DNA of 38,794 bases from an uncultured bacterium (GTDB taxonomy: Bacteria > Patescibacteriota > Gracilibacteria > Absconditabacterales > Absconditicoccaceae). Each line of letters starts with the position of its first letter. Position 1 is the first letter of the stretch. The stretch spans positions 1 through 38,794 of the forward strand of contig CAIXFE010000111.1 in assembly GCA_903918675.1 (NCBI GenBank). The letters run 5' to 3'. The translations under genes were made by a program, and so were the position numbers. The notes under the pieces are model-generated. The model saw nothing but the letters and a program-made list of their open reading frames with translations, was not told where the DNA came from and did not search any database. This document shows positions 1 to 8,737 of the stretch, in pieces.

Positions 1-12
1 TACGAAAAATGT

Positions 13-40
13 TTGAATCGCATTCACGAATGGCTATAAT
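13..40 (+). promoter_or_regulatory. Predicted sigma-70-type promoter of the hydrolase operon
   Basis: TTGAAT at 13-18 and a perfect TATAAT at 35-40 are separated by 16 nt, 41 nt upstream of the first start codon. The spacer holds TTCACGAATG, which is also present in the spacer of the promoter at 3031-3058. The -10 box is convincing; the role of the shared spacer word is unknown. Confidence 0.6.
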
Positions 41-81
41 CCAAGGTAAGGATAGATACTTTATCTAATCATTTGATCATC

Positions 82-717
82 ATGAAACTTTATCTTTTCG
101 GTTGAGCAGAAATCACTTCAAACGATGTCCCAGCGGAGCTTAAGCTTATCGAACAGGTCATCAAAGAGACAGGAGTAAAACAGGTCCTCCATATCCCTTT
201 TGCGAGAACGATTGCCACTGAAGAAGAGCGAAGTGGGGATCGATTCCATAGATATATTCATTTGGAATGAGTAGAATATCTCAATGCTGAGAATCCAGAC
301 GATCTGGCAAAAGCAGAGTCCCCTCTTATCCTCATAAGTGGCGGATCTGAGAGCCTTAATCTAGTAAAAAAGATACAGGCAAGTGAACAATTGCTTAGTT
401 TAATCACTCATGCCAAATACATCATCGGAGAATCTGCTTGAGCAAAGTCACTGGCACAATATGCAAGAGTCTTAGATGAAAATAAAAATAGACTTCTCAT
501 CCCAGGATTAAATCTCCTGAAAGATACGATCATAGAACCGCATTATACACAACAGAATAGACAGCAAATACTTGAAGACGAGATGCAAGAGACTTGAATG
601 AAATATGGCATCGGCATCGATTGCATCACCGCCATGGTTTTCAACCTTGATGAATTCCCCCTGAAGTACGAAAAAATTGGCGATGGGAATATCGAAATCA
701 AGATAAATAATGATTAA
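82..717 (+). CDS. Peptidase S51 family (dipeptidase E / cyanophycinase-like) serine peptidase
   Basis: The 211-residue protein contains GESAGAK near residue 115, the nucleophile elbow of the S51 family (GxSAGA with catalytic Ser). It is preceded by an LISGGSE segment and followed by an EPHYTQQNR segment that supplies the expected histidine. S51 enzymes are cytoplasmic and cleave Asp-containing dipeptides or related small peptides; the exact substrate cannot be read. The length is close to E. coli PepE (229 aa). UGA codes for Gly several times, for example in the N-terminal KLYLFGG strand and in the nucleophile region. This is the first gene of a + strand operon. There is no Shine-Dalgarno-like sequence; the start is the first ATG downstream of the promoter at 13-40. 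Confidence 0.82.
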
Positions 718-779
718 TAAAAAACCCCCGGCATTTTTAATTATTAATTCTTAATTTTTAATTATTAATTCCCTTCCCC

Positions 780-1445
780 ATGCAAACCAATCCTGCTGCC
801 AAGAGAATCCTCTGCTATGGCGATTCCAATACACGATGACGAGTACCCTTATGAATGGGGCTCAAGAGATACGATGCCAGCAATCGCCGGCCTGCAATCT
901 TACAAGAGATGCTCTGAGATCATTACGAAATCATAGAAGAGTGACTCTGAGGCAGGACGACCATGTTCGACGATCCCAGGCCGGAATTTCCAGAAAGAAA
1001 TGGATTGAAAACATTGCCCATCATGCTGGAAAGTAATCTGCCATTGGACTATGTCATCCTGATGTTGGGGACGACAGATACCAAAGAGATGATGGACATT
1101 AGCAGTGAAGCGACCACGGAAGGTATGAGAAAATTAATACAAACGATCAAATGATCTAAAGTATTGGAATGAACAAGCGCTCCAAAGATTTTACTCGTCG
1201 TCCCCCCAATTGTCCAAGAGACGGCAGACTTTGCATCTAAATTATTTAAAGGCTGAACGGAGAAGGCAAACAAACTCGTAGAAACGTACGCAACCCTCGC
1301 ACAGAAAGAACAGATTCTTTTTTGCGATCCTACAAAAGAAGTCAGCGTAGACGATCATGACGGCGTACATATAGATGCAGCAAACCACAAAAAATTAGCA
1401 GAGATCCTTTTTAATAAAATCACTGAAGAAAAATGAAGCTCATAG
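780..1445 (+). CDS. SGNH/GDSL-family hydrolase (arylesterase-like)
   Basis: The 221-residue frame opens with LCYGDSNT, the block I nucleophile motif (Ser in GDS), has MLGTTDTKE at about residue 99, matching the block III GxND position, and ends with DGVHID, the block V Asp/His pair. The layout resembles small bacterial arylesterase/perhydrolase-type SGNH enzymes, which hydrolyse short acyl esters. The block III Asn that normally helps the oxyanion hole is Thr here. At least seven in-frame UGA codons must be read as Gly. The 3' end overlaps the next gene by 13 nt, pointing to translational coupling. There is no signal peptide, so it is probably cytoplasmic. Confidence 0.75.
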
Positions 1446-2224
1446 ATATCAATATCTCCATGATGTATGATAACGCTGATGAGGTGGGAGCATTTTTGCT
1501 TGCAGAAAATCCTGATATCATCACCTTGCAGGAAGTCCTGAGAGGATTGGAAGACAGCGTAGTAGAAAGATGCAGATCTAAGGAAAATATCGAGAAACTC
1601 CTAGGGAAGAACTATCCTTATAATTTTTTCGGTCCCTTACAGATCACCGATGCATTTAGAAAAAATGGAGAAACATTTATAGATTGTGGAGGGAATATTG
1701 AACAAGGAAATGAAGTGATAACGAAGTTCCCCATACGCTCTGCAAGCAATGAATTTTATTACAAAAAATATGCTCCTGCATTAGATCGAGTCCAATGGAA
1801 AGAAGAAGATCATGGTAGGGCTGTACAAATAGTGGAGATAGATATCAAAGGGAAGCCATTACAAGTGCTCAATGTCCACGGCATCTGGACAGCAGATAAG
1901 CAAGGCGATGAGAGAACAATTGCCGAATGTAAATACATCATCCAAGCAGCCAAGCGTAAGAAATTGCCGACAATCATCGTTGGAGATTTTAATTTGTTGC
2001 CAGAGACGGAAAGCATCCAACTGATGAATAAAGAATTTCGCAACATCATCAATGAGTACAAGATTACCAGCACCAGACCATCATTCAAAGACGATACCGA
2101 TGAGGGAAGTAATGTGGTGGATTATATTTTCGTAAATGATTTGATCCAAGTGAATGATTTCAAAGTGATCGATATAAATATTTCCGACCATAGTCCTCTG
2201 TCGCTGGATTTTGAGATTCTTTAA
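1433..2224 (+). CDS. Endonuclease/exonuclease/phosphatase (EEP) family protein
   Basis: The 263-residue protein carries the EEP fold signatures in order: an N-terminal strand ending in LAENPDIITLQEV (metal-binding Glu), NVHGIW in the middle, GDFNLLPETES (the GDFN motif) and C-terminal SDHSPLSLDF (catalytic Asp-His). The family includes metal-dependent nucleases, sphingomyelinase-like enzymes and inositol phosphatases; the substrate is not evident. No signal peptide is seen. The gene lacks UGA codons, unlike its neighbours, so its limits hold in either code. It overlaps the SGNH gene by 13 nt and lies 17 nt before the NUDIX gene, so the three are probably co-transcribed. Confidence 0.85.
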   Translation: MKLIDINISMMYDNADEVGAFLLAENPDIITLQEVLRGLEDSVVERCRSKENIEKLLGKNYPYNFFGPLQITDAFRKNGETFIDCGGNIEQGNEVITKFPIRSASNEFYYKKYAPALDRVQWKEEDHGRAVQIVEIDIKGKPLQVLNVHGIWTADKQGDERTIAECKYIIQAAKRKKLPTIIVGDFNLLPETESIQLMNKEFRNIINEYKITSTRPSFKDDTDEGSNVVDYIFVNDLIQVNDFKVIDINISDHSPLSLDFEIL

Positions 2225-2241
2225 TTTATTCCCTTGTCCCC

Positions 2242-2643
2242 ATGTACACCAAGACAAGAATCGCAGCTATCATTATTCAAGATGGGAAAATCCTGATGCT
2301 CAGATGAAAAGGGTATGATGAACTTCGGACTCCCTGAGGAAAAATTGAAGAATGAGAAAGTGATGAAACCTGCTTAAGAAGAGAATTACACGAGGAAATT
2401 GGTGTAGAGCTCATTGAACTAAATTTTTTCAAAGAATATTCCAGCCCCGCCTTTTACACTCCCAATAAAATTACCAAACAAAAAATATATCTGACTACTA
2501 TCTCCGGACAGATTACTCCCAACGCAGAGATTGAAAATTTCGTTCGACTCAATAGAGAAGATTTTGAGAACAAAAAATATCCGATGATCCCTATCGACAG
2601 AGAGTCACTTATCCCAGATTTGATTGAGGAAAGACTGTTCTAA
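2242..2643 (+). CDS. NUDIX hydrolase
   Basis: The 133-residue protein has a complete NUDIX box (G-x5-E-x7-REL-x-EE-x-G-V) at about residues 32-54, from GGKIEEGE to REL and HEEIGV. NUDIX enzymes cleave nucleoside diphosphates linked to another moiety, using a metal held by the REUXEE glutamates, commonly as a housecleaning or repair step. Two glycines of the box, including one of the GG pair at its start (codon 2335-2337) and the one after IEE (2353-2355), are written UGA, which is strong evidence for recoding. It is the last gene of the operon and a terminator-like hairpin follows at 2693. Confidence 0.9.
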
Positions 2644-2692
2644 GACAAACAAAAGAAACTTCCTTCCGTCATAAACAAACCAACCAAGACGT

Positions 2693-2725
2693 AGCCGGTT
2701 CAGTATCTACTGGCTCGTATTTTTT
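2693..2725 (+). terminator. Rho-independent-type terminator after the NUDIX gene
   Basis: AGCCGGT (2693-2699) pairs with ACTGGCT (2709-2715), including one G-U pair, over a 9-nt loop, followed by a T-rich run to 2725. It suits the end of the 82-2643 operon. Confidence 0.55.
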
Positions 2726-2770
2726 AATTAGTTTCGAAGCCCGGCGTAGGACTGGAAAGACCGCTCTGAC

Positions 2771-2818
2771 TAAGCAAACCCCTGGCCGAGACATCGTGTA
2801 CTCTGTCGAGGCCTAGAC
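2771..2818 (+). other. Possible structured RNA element in the 2644-3088 gene-free stretch
   Basis: GGCC-GA-GACA and TGTC-GA-GGCC face each other across a 10-nt loop, so two short helices would flank a symmetric GA/GA internal loop, a pattern common in structured RNA. It lies between the terminator at 2693 and the repeat at 2821. No known RNA family was recognised and the strand is unproven. Confidence 0.3.
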
Positions 2819-2820
2819 TT

Positions 2821-2980
2821 TTTTGGTAACTTTTTGGGGCAATGCCAAAAAGTTACTCCCCGAAGGGCCCCAAAAACAACGCCAAACAAAAAAATAAAAA
2901 AACGTGAAAGCTCCAAATATAAATCCCCCGTCCTCCCTCTTCCAATAAAGGAGGTACTTCAATCTGGGTAATGTTTTCTT
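2821..2980 (+). repeat. Structured intergenic repeat, copy 1
   Basis: The unit starts with hairpin A, an 11-bp perfect stem (2827-2837 with 2845-2855) over a 7-nt loop. It is followed by an A-rich stretch, AACGTGAAAGCT, AAATCCCCCG, a C-rich/G-rich pair around AAAGGAGG, and GGTACTTCAAT. The same ordered blocks recur at 16902-17130, where both arms of hairpin A differ but still pair. Short frames cross it, but nothing suggests they are genes. The remaining sequence up to 3030 is simple, with repeated TCATC/AGCATC words. Confidence 0.7.
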
Positions 2981-3030
2981 ATGATGCGAAACGAATCTTA
3001 CATCTAGCATCCAGCATCTATCATCTAACG

Positions 3031-3058
3031 TTGACTCCATTTCACGAATGACTATACT
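3031..3058 (+). promoter_or_regulatory. Predicted promoter of the TSP3/PKD surface protein gene
   Basis: TTGACT (3031-3036), a 16-nt spacer and TATACT (3053-3058) lie 31 nt before the start codon at 3089. The spacer contains TTCACGAATG, identical to the word in the promoter at 13-40 and at the same distance from the -10 box. Confidence 0.6.
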
Positions 3059-3088
3059 GCAAACGAATAATTTTATATTCCCACAGTG

Positions 3089-5989
3089 ATGAGAATCTTC
3101 CTAAACATCACCAACAAAACACGAAAAAAAATCTGACTTTTCTCTACGTTCTGACTCCTCTTGTGAGTAAGCATCCCTTTTGTCGTCCACGCAGATTTTC
3201 TCAGTGAATTGAAGACCATGAATATCCCAGTGCAAGATATCCAAGATAAAAAATGAGTTTCTCGTTACGACTTGGCTAAACTTTTGAATGCAAGTGAATG
3301 TAAAGATTGCCTAGCCCCCGACCAAAAAGTTATCACCACATACAACCAAAGTTTTCGAAATGGCTTTATCGCTAAGCCAGGAAATTATTTTGGTGATATC
3401 AATTATCTCTGAGGGATAGTGGACAGTAAAAGTTACTATTACTGTGTCGCCTACGTCGGCGATAATAATTATATGAATGGATATCCAGCAAGTACAAGCC
3501 CGATCTGCGCAGGGAAATTTTGTGGTGCAGGCATTACGACGAAAGCAGAATTTATTCAAGTCATCATAAATTTATTGGCAAAATATATCTATCAAAATAT
3601 CCAGATCAATCGAGATCAAGTCCAGACATGGCTCAATAAGCTCAAAACCGATAGCTACGAATATAAGACGTTCACGAGTGATGACATCTCGATCATCAAG
3701 GACAGTGTTACAAGTTGCAAAGACGAACCTTGTTATCTCGCCAAACCAGAAGACCTTCAGCCCTATCTAAAATATTGTATGTTCAATCTACAGATTTGCG
3801 GCATGGAAACACTGGGAAAATTAAAACAAGGATATTGGCCAGTCGCTGAGGTAAATCTCTTGCTCAGTCAAAATATCCTTGCGGTAAATCAGACAGATCG
3901 AGCCGATACGAGCAATCCTGTAGACGGGAAAACCGTAATAGATATCTTAAATAAAATTAATGGAAAGATTCAATGTGCATTTAATGATGACTATGATTGC
4001 GATGGCATTTCAAATAGCCAAGACAACTGTCCAAACGCCTACAATCCACATCAGAAAGATACTGATCATGATGGAACTGGAGATGTATGTTCCTCTGATA
4101 TTGATGGAGATGGGATCAAAAACCCTATAGGGATTGTTGACGACAATGGCCGTATAAATATCAAAGCGTTGATATGACGGACCTGAACCTTAGATAATTG
4201 CATCTTTATAGTAAATTCAGATCAAAAAGACACGAACAACGATCATATCGGCGATGCCTGCGACAATACCAATGATGATCTCGGACTGTATATCACCACT
4301 CCAGCACTCAATGGAGAAGCACCTTTAAATGTACAATTCGACGCGGTCAGCAAATGAACAGTCAAAAAGATCGCCTGGGATTTTGGTGATGGGAGCCAGG
4401 ATGAAGGACAACAAATACACCACATCTTTCTTTCGCCTGGGATCTATCGTGTGCAAGCGACAGCCCAAGGAAATAGCAAAGAAGCTCATGCAGAATTGAT
4501 CCTTAAAATCGGGGGAATTAACGAACAACAATCCGCGCTCCAAGCCAAAACAAATAGTGTAGGAAGCTACCATACTGCAGAATTTACTCTCTGAGCGTCT
4601 ACCATTGGTAGTGCAGATAGCATCCAACGGTCCTTCGAGGGTCAAGATAAAAGCACCAAAACACCCAGCCAAACTCTGCAGAAAATTCTAGATACTTCTG
4701 GGAGCCATCAAGTGATCATGAAAGCATACACTCAACAAAACCTGATCGCAGTCGGGATATTCAATCTTGGGATAGCAAGCCCCGGGAGCACAGTTAAGGC
4801 CGACATGCTCAATCCCGAGATCAATCAGAAAGTAAATTTCCAGACCGATACTTTCGATTTTTCAGCCGCTGATGTCTCTTATATCAATCGAGATTTCGGC
4901 GATGGAACGATTGAGAAAAATCAATCCTTAAATACCTCACATACTTATACTATAGCTGGTAAGAAAGCAGTCATACAGACCATCGTACTCCTCAACGGAC
5001 AACAACTTACTGATGTAATTACCTTATATATACAAGATAAAACATTACTCCGTTCCTATGCCATTCTCCTTACACCCTCAACTTTATTAGGAAATATTGG
5101 AGAGAAAATCCAATTTTCTAGTTATGCTGTCTGAGATACGCGAGCGACACCTACTATGTATATCCATTCCTTCGATACTCAAGACACCGAGAAACAACCA
5201 GGTGATGCTAAGTTACCACTGATCGATACCCATACCTACTTTCAAAATGGGACTTATATGCCAGCAATAGATGTCTTTATCAATCAATGTACCTATCTCA
5301 AAGCTCAAGCCACGATCACGATCAATAGCGCAGACATTTGTCTCCAAGCATATCTTGATGGGACACTTCATCAGAAATTTAAATGCGATAGGGACAAGGA
5401 CTGAATCCCCGATATCTGTGATGATGATATCGATGGAGATGGCGTGAAAAATTTGATAGGGCTGATCAGCTATGAAAATAAAGATTGCTCCATCAACATC
5501 ACCGGGCCAAACACTAATGTCAATCAAACATTATTGCAGCAACATTTGCAAGGTATTTGTTCGCTAGATAATGCACCATTCACAAACAACGCAAATCAAT
5601 GAGATCTTAATGGAGATGGAATTGGTGATGCAGATACGATAGGGATCAGCTGAACTGCAATAGCAAATATCACTAAAGATAGTGATGGCGATGGCATCCC
5701 AGACACTCAAGATCTCTGTCCCACCATCAATGGAATGGGAAGCTCAGATGGATGCCCTGCGATCCAGACAGAAGTTACATGCGATCAGAAGGCGCTCTTC
5801 CCGTGATACAATGCATATAATGCACAGACAGCTCCTGCTATCCTAGCAGTAAATTGCAATCAATGCCCCTGCCAATATACCGACTTCCTAGCTAACTTGA
5901 GCAATGGCGATGCCATCCAGGCAATTTTACGAGATAAGAAAAAAACAATCCTGTATGATTACTCACTTCCTCGGATTGTTAATTTCTAA
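3089..5989 (+). CDS. Large secreted protein with thrombospondin type 3 (calcium-binding) repeats and PKD domains
   Basis: The 966-residue protein begins with a basic N-terminus and a hydrophobic segment (about residues 16-34) ending VVHADF, a plausible signal peptide. Residues 36-300 are Cys-containing and unrecognised. Residues 301-350 and 765-890 hold thrombospondin type 3 motifs (DYDCDGISN, DTDHDGTGD, DIDGDGIKN, DKDGIPD, DSDGDGIPD, with DNCP/DLCP turns), which bind calcium. PKD-like beta domains with WDFGDGS and RDFGDGT lie near residues 430 and 600. The calcium-turn glycine of DKDGIPD is a UGA (5402-5404). No LPXTG-type anchor or C-terminal membrane helix is seen. It probably acts outside the cell in adhesion or host contact; that role is inferred. 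The gene is monocistronic and converges with the ferredoxin gene. Confidence 0.85.
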
Positions 5990-6009
5990 TGATATACTTA
6001 ATTTTTTCC

Positions 6010-6249
6010 TTATGCAGCCATTTTAAGATCTTCGTCATCTGATGCATCCGTTGCGACCTCATCAACTTCTGGGGTAATAGCACCGACTGGGCAACTATTC
6101 ATCGCATCTTCAAATGCTGCCATTTCTTCAGGAGTCTCTGGTTGTTTATAGCATTCAGCTTTTCCATCTTCTCCCATTCTGAAAAGATGCGCAGCTAAAG
6201 CGCAACAAGTACCACATCCTATACACACATCCTTATGTACTTTTGCCAT
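6010..6249 (-). CDS. 4Fe-4S mono-cluster ferredoxin
   Basis: The 79-residue protein starts MAKVHKDV and has CIGCGTC (CxxCxxC) near residue 9 plus a distal CPVGAI near residue 54, the four-cysteine pattern of single [4Fe-4S] bacterial ferredoxins. An additional Cys follows the first motif. It would act as a soluble low-potential electron carrier; its partners are not in the window. An in-frame ATG 33 nt upstream would add a hydrophobic tail that does not fit the family, so the inner start was chosen. The C-terminus is acidic. Confidence 0.88.
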   Translation of the reverse strand: MAKVHKDVCIGCGTCCALAAHLFRMGEDGKAECYKQPETPEEMAAFEDAMNSCPVGAITPEVDEVATDASDDEDLKMAA

Positions 6250-6309
6250 TATAATGATTGATAAACAAATAAAAAAATCCATTCATTCTTAATTTTTAAC
6301 TCTTAATTT

Positions 6310-6942
6310 TTAATTCTCTTCTTCATGATGTTCATGATGCATATGTTCATGTGTGTGTTCTGACTCATCAAATAATCACTTGAGCGACTGTTTATTGTGT
6401 ACTTCTCTGATTGCTTCTTCATCTACGACATTTACAATCTTTGTTTTATTCCCATTTTCTTTTGCATTTTTGATGACAGATAACAAGGTCAAGACAAGTC
6501 CCAAAAGGATAAAAATCTGAATGAAGTAATACGCTCAAGTTGCTTTGATAGTTTGGGTTGTCGTTTGTACGACATTGATAGTATCTCATATTCCCAAAAA
6601 CGCAGTAGCGATCAAAAACAAGAAACCAAAATTGATCAATGAATCATTTTCCTTAAATCCGAAATATCCTATAACAAAGTTCTTAAACTTAAAACTCACA
6701 TTCCATGCCACCAAGACCGCAAGACATGCTAGGATAATGATCAAGACCTTGAATAGATGTCAGTTGAAAAGCCATATCGAATGAGAAAGGGCATTGACGG
6801 GAGATATCCTGATAAGAGGCAAAACGATCAAGAAAAAGATCAACACAAAAAGATAGATCACAAACACTTTCTGTTGTTTGGTAAATCTCGCAAATTTATG
6901 AAGTAAGTTCATAAGATTTTCTGAGAAGTGGCCTTTTTTCAT
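6310..6942 (-). CDS. Multi-pass membrane protein with histidine-rich C-terminal tail
   Basis: The 210-residue protein has hydrophobic segments near residues 25-46, 65-80, 95-115 and 135-155. The first runs from VFVIYLFVLIFF, and several later glycines are UGA. After the last helix comes a hydrophilic region ending in HTHEHMHHEHHEEEN, a His/Glu cluster that could bind divalent metal ions such as Zn, Ni or Co. No transporter family was recognised. It lies between the ferredoxin gene and another membrane protein gene on the same strand. Function unknown; metal handling is only a guess from the tail. Confidence 0.7.
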
Positions 6943-7018
6943 GAAATGAGGATAAGGGAATTAAAAGAGCATACACCATACTATGTAAGTATTTATCGAG
7001 ACTTTTCAACTCATAAAT

Positions 7019-7450
7019 TTACAGCTGATATCCATTGGTGGTTGGCTGTTGAACCGTAGGAGTAGTTGGATAATACATATTGCCATTATATTGGTTATTT
7101 ACCTGACTCTTCTTGATAAAATTTCCTATATCAAAAACGGTAGTCATGACAGTTCATGCCTTATTAAAAATATTTTTGGGTGAATAGACATCGGAATTTG
7201 AAACATTCATCCGTTTTAAGACAGAGGGGATGAGAAAAAGAAGTATAATAGTCAGGATGACACCTACAATCATAAATCTGATACTGTTCCGACCTTTTTT
7301 TTTATTTTCCTCTTTAGCAGAAGAAAAGATGAAGAAAAAAATAGCACGGATAAAAGTATAGATACATCATACGACGACAGCAAGTACGACACAAGCTAAG
7401 ACGGTGAGTACAATGTTCTGAAAATTGGTCTGACTATAGATATCTGACAT
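7019..7450 (-). CDS. Small two-helix membrane protein, unknown function
   Basis: The 143-residue protein has hydrophobic stretches at about residues 12-40 and 56-73, separated by a basic KEENKKKGR loop, then a polar Pro/Asn/Gln-rich C-terminus. Two UGA codons are needed to keep the frame. No family was recognised. It lies 30 nt downstream of rpsP on the same strand and may share its transcript. Confidence 0.65.
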
Positions 7451-7480
7451 GTATAGAGAATAATAAATTAAAATAATTTA

Positions 7481-7780
7481 TTATTTCTTCTCTTCCTTCT
7501 TGGTCTTACCATTTCTTTCTCTGTGCTCAAAAAACTTTTGGAAAAGTTCATCTTTGGTCTGTTGATAGATCAATTTTGCAACCCTTTCTGATGGACAGGC
7601 TCATTTTGCGATCCATGCCTTGATAGCAGGGACATCTACTTCTAAGGTATGCTTCATAGGATCATACCATCCCAAAACTTCTTTATATCACACCTTGACC
7701 GGTTTAGTATGTTCTGTCAAGACAACTCTATAAAAAGGGACCTTGGTTCTTCCGTGTCTTGATAATCTAATAGTTAACAT
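7481..7780 (-). CDS. rpsP: 30S ribosomal protein S16
   Basis: The 99-residue protein begins MLTIRLSRHGRTKVPFYRVV and continues with the LGWYDP segment and a WIAKGACPSERV helix, the standard S16 pattern. S16 binds 16S rRNA and is needed for assembly of the small subunit body. Two UGA codons stand at Gly positions, one in the conserved AKGA segment. The protein is of usual length with a Lys-rich tail. rpmG lies 35 nt upstream on the same strand. Confidence 0.93.
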
Positions 7781-7815
7781 CTACTTTGCATGTTAATGAG
7801 TAAAAAAATTATGAA

Positions 7816-7992
7816 TTATTTCAGCTTCTCTCTAGAAGCATGGAGTGTCCTTTTCTTGTCCTTATTGCAATACTTTTTCAATTCAAGTTTAGGAGTGGTG
7901 GCTTTGTTTATATTGGTAAAATAGCCTGTTTTTCCACATTCCTTACATTGCATCGCGACAGTAATTCTTCACGTTTTCTTTTTTGCAGCCAT
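7816..7992 (-). CDS. rpmG: 50S ribosomal protein L33
   Basis: The 58-residue protein reads [16 protein letters not shown] and carries the CKEC pair, followed by the [12 protein letters not shown] segment that corresponds to the second zinc-knuckle half. Only one Cys remains there, so zinc binding may be partial, as in many Zn-independent L33 paralogues. The conserved [11 protein letters not shown] core is present. One UGA codes for Gly near residue 8. It forms a probable pair with rpsP. Confidence 0.92.
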
Positions 7993-8046
7993 GGGAACAT
8001 AATGATAATGAAGTAAAATATAATTATATAAGTGACGGCATGATAC

Positions 8047-8204
8047 TTAGCACCGGGCAGACCTGCCTACCGGCAGGCAGGCTCGAACCCCGCAATATTG
8101 CGGCGGACTAGTAACGAATCTTAAGTTAGCACCGGGCAGACCTGCCTACCGGCAGGCAGGCTCGAACCCCGCAATATTGCGGCGGACTAGTAACGAATCT
8201 TAAG
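8047..8204 (-). repeat. Two tandem 79-bp copies of a tRNA 3' end with palindromic insert
   Basis: Units 8047-8125 and 8126-8204 appear identical and a third, intact context (the tRNA itself) begins at 8205, keeping the 79-nt phase. Each unit contains the last bases of the adjacent tRNA-Met (acceptor strand and part of the T arm), interrupted by the near-palindrome CCTGCCTACCGGCAGGCAGG. A perfect 14-nt palindrome CCGCAATATTGCGG follows. Neither unit has an anticodon arm, so they cannot be functional tRNAs. Confidence 0.85.
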
Positions 8205-8205
8205 T

Positions 8206-8279
8206 TAGCACCGGGCAGACTCGAACCGCCGACCTCGCCCTTATGAGAGGCGCGCTCTAACCACCTGAGCTACGGTGCC
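8206..8279 (-). tRNA. tRNA-Met (anticodon CAU)
   Basis: The minus strand folds as a full cloverleaf: 7-bp acceptor stem (GGCACCG with CGGTGCT), D arm with AGCTCAGGTGGTTAGAGC, anticodon stem CGCCT/GGGCG with loop CTCATAA (anticodon bases 8243-8245), T stem GGCGG/CTGCC with TTCGAGT, and discriminator A. CCA is not encoded. CAU can also mark tRNA-Ile2 (lysidine); the GTAGCTCAG core and overall look favour elongator Met, but identity is not certain. Confidence 0.85.
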
Positions 8280-8306
8280 ATGTTATTTTCTTATTGCTGC
8301 TCGAAC

Positions 8307-8325
8307 TTTATCCGCCTCTGGCGGA
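8307..8325 (+). repeat. 19-nt palindromic mini-insert (member 1)
   Basis: TTTA, then stem TCCGCC, loop TCT, stem GGCGGA. It is inserted immediately after an AAC in the tRNA pseudogene, with no target duplication visible. Confidence 0.7.
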
Positions 8326-8359
8326 TGCCGACCTGTCCGGCGAGCCGGACCGCTCTAAC

Positions 8360-8378
8360 TTTATCCTCCTCCGGGGGG
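8360..8378 (+). repeat. 19-nt palindromic mini-insert (member 2)
   Basis: TTTA, then TCCTCC, loop TCC, then GGGGGG. The stem closes only if G-U pairs are allowed, so pairing would be at RNA level. Removing these 19 nt restores the exact sequence of the intact tRNA D region (CTCTAAC joined to CACCTGAGC). Confidence 0.7.
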
Positions 8379-8397
8379 CACCTGAGCTACGGTGCCA

Positions 8398-8502
8398 TAG
8401 GACAGTTAACAGTGAATAGTGAACAGTGAATAGTACAAACCTATTTTAGATAGCAAAGACACCGACGCTATTAGTTGTTAGTTGTTAACTGTTAGTTGAA
8501 TT
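8398..8502. repeat. Simple AGTGAATAGTGAACAGT-type intergenic repeats
   Basis: Between the pseudogene and tRNA-Ser lie short near-repeats of CAGTGAATAGT (8411-8434) and of TTAGTTG/TTAACTG (8471-8498), partly complementary to each other. No gene is visible. Confidence 0.5.
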
Positions 8503-8589
8503 CGGTGAGGGCGGGATTCGAACCCGCGGTACGATTACTCGTACGACTCGTTAGCAGTGAGCTGACTTCGACCACTCATCCACCTCACC
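8503..8589 (-). tRNA. tRNA-Ser (anticodon GCU)
   Basis: The minus strand gives acceptor GGTGAGG/CCTCACC, a D arm with GAGTGGTCGAAGTC, an anticodon loop CTGCTAA (anticodon bases 8553-8555), a long variable arm with paired GTACGA/TCGTAC typical of class II serine tRNAs, the T arm CGGGTTCGAATCCCG, and discriminator G. The last pair of the anticodon stem is A-C. CCA is not encoded. Confidence 0.9.
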
Positions 8590-8737
8590 CCATCAGTATG
8601 ATTAGGGATTCTTCAAAAGAATACAAAAAAATTGCAAAGTGGTGAGTATATAATTAATTGATATTGAATTTCAAGCATAAAACAATAAATTTCCCCTATT
8701 CTAAACAATCAATAATTTTATTACTTTATCACAAATC

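Larger units (their letters stand above)
8299..8397 (-). pseudogene. tRNA-Met pseudogene carrying three palindromic inserts/replacements
   Basis: Read on the minus strand, the segments are those of the neighbouring tRNA-Met: acceptor 5' strand and D stem, GTTAGAGCG, AGGTCGGC and GTTCGAG. Between them sit a 19-nt hairpin in the D loop (8360-8378), a 16-nt hairpin replacing the anticodon arm (GTCCGGC...GCCGGAC on the + strand, 8335-8350), and another 19-nt hairpin in the T region (8307-8325). The 3' acceptor strand and the anticodon are lost, so it cannot act in decoding. Confidence 0.8.

Noticed and set aside
2813-3040. Possible minus-strand gene in the 2644-3088 stretch
   Set aside because: It overlaps the two-copy structured repeat and its peptide is explained by that repeat; no family similarity or independent start is visible.
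8047-8204. CRISPR-like repeats
   Set aside because: Only two adjacent identical 79-bp units with tRNA content and no unique spacers; no cas genes in the window.
8206-8279. Reading the CAU tRNA as initiator tRNA
   Set aside because: The anticodon stem lacks the three consecutive G-C pairs of initiators in the usual arrangement and the first acceptor pair is G-U, not the unpaired C-A type; elongator Met (or Ile2) is more likely.
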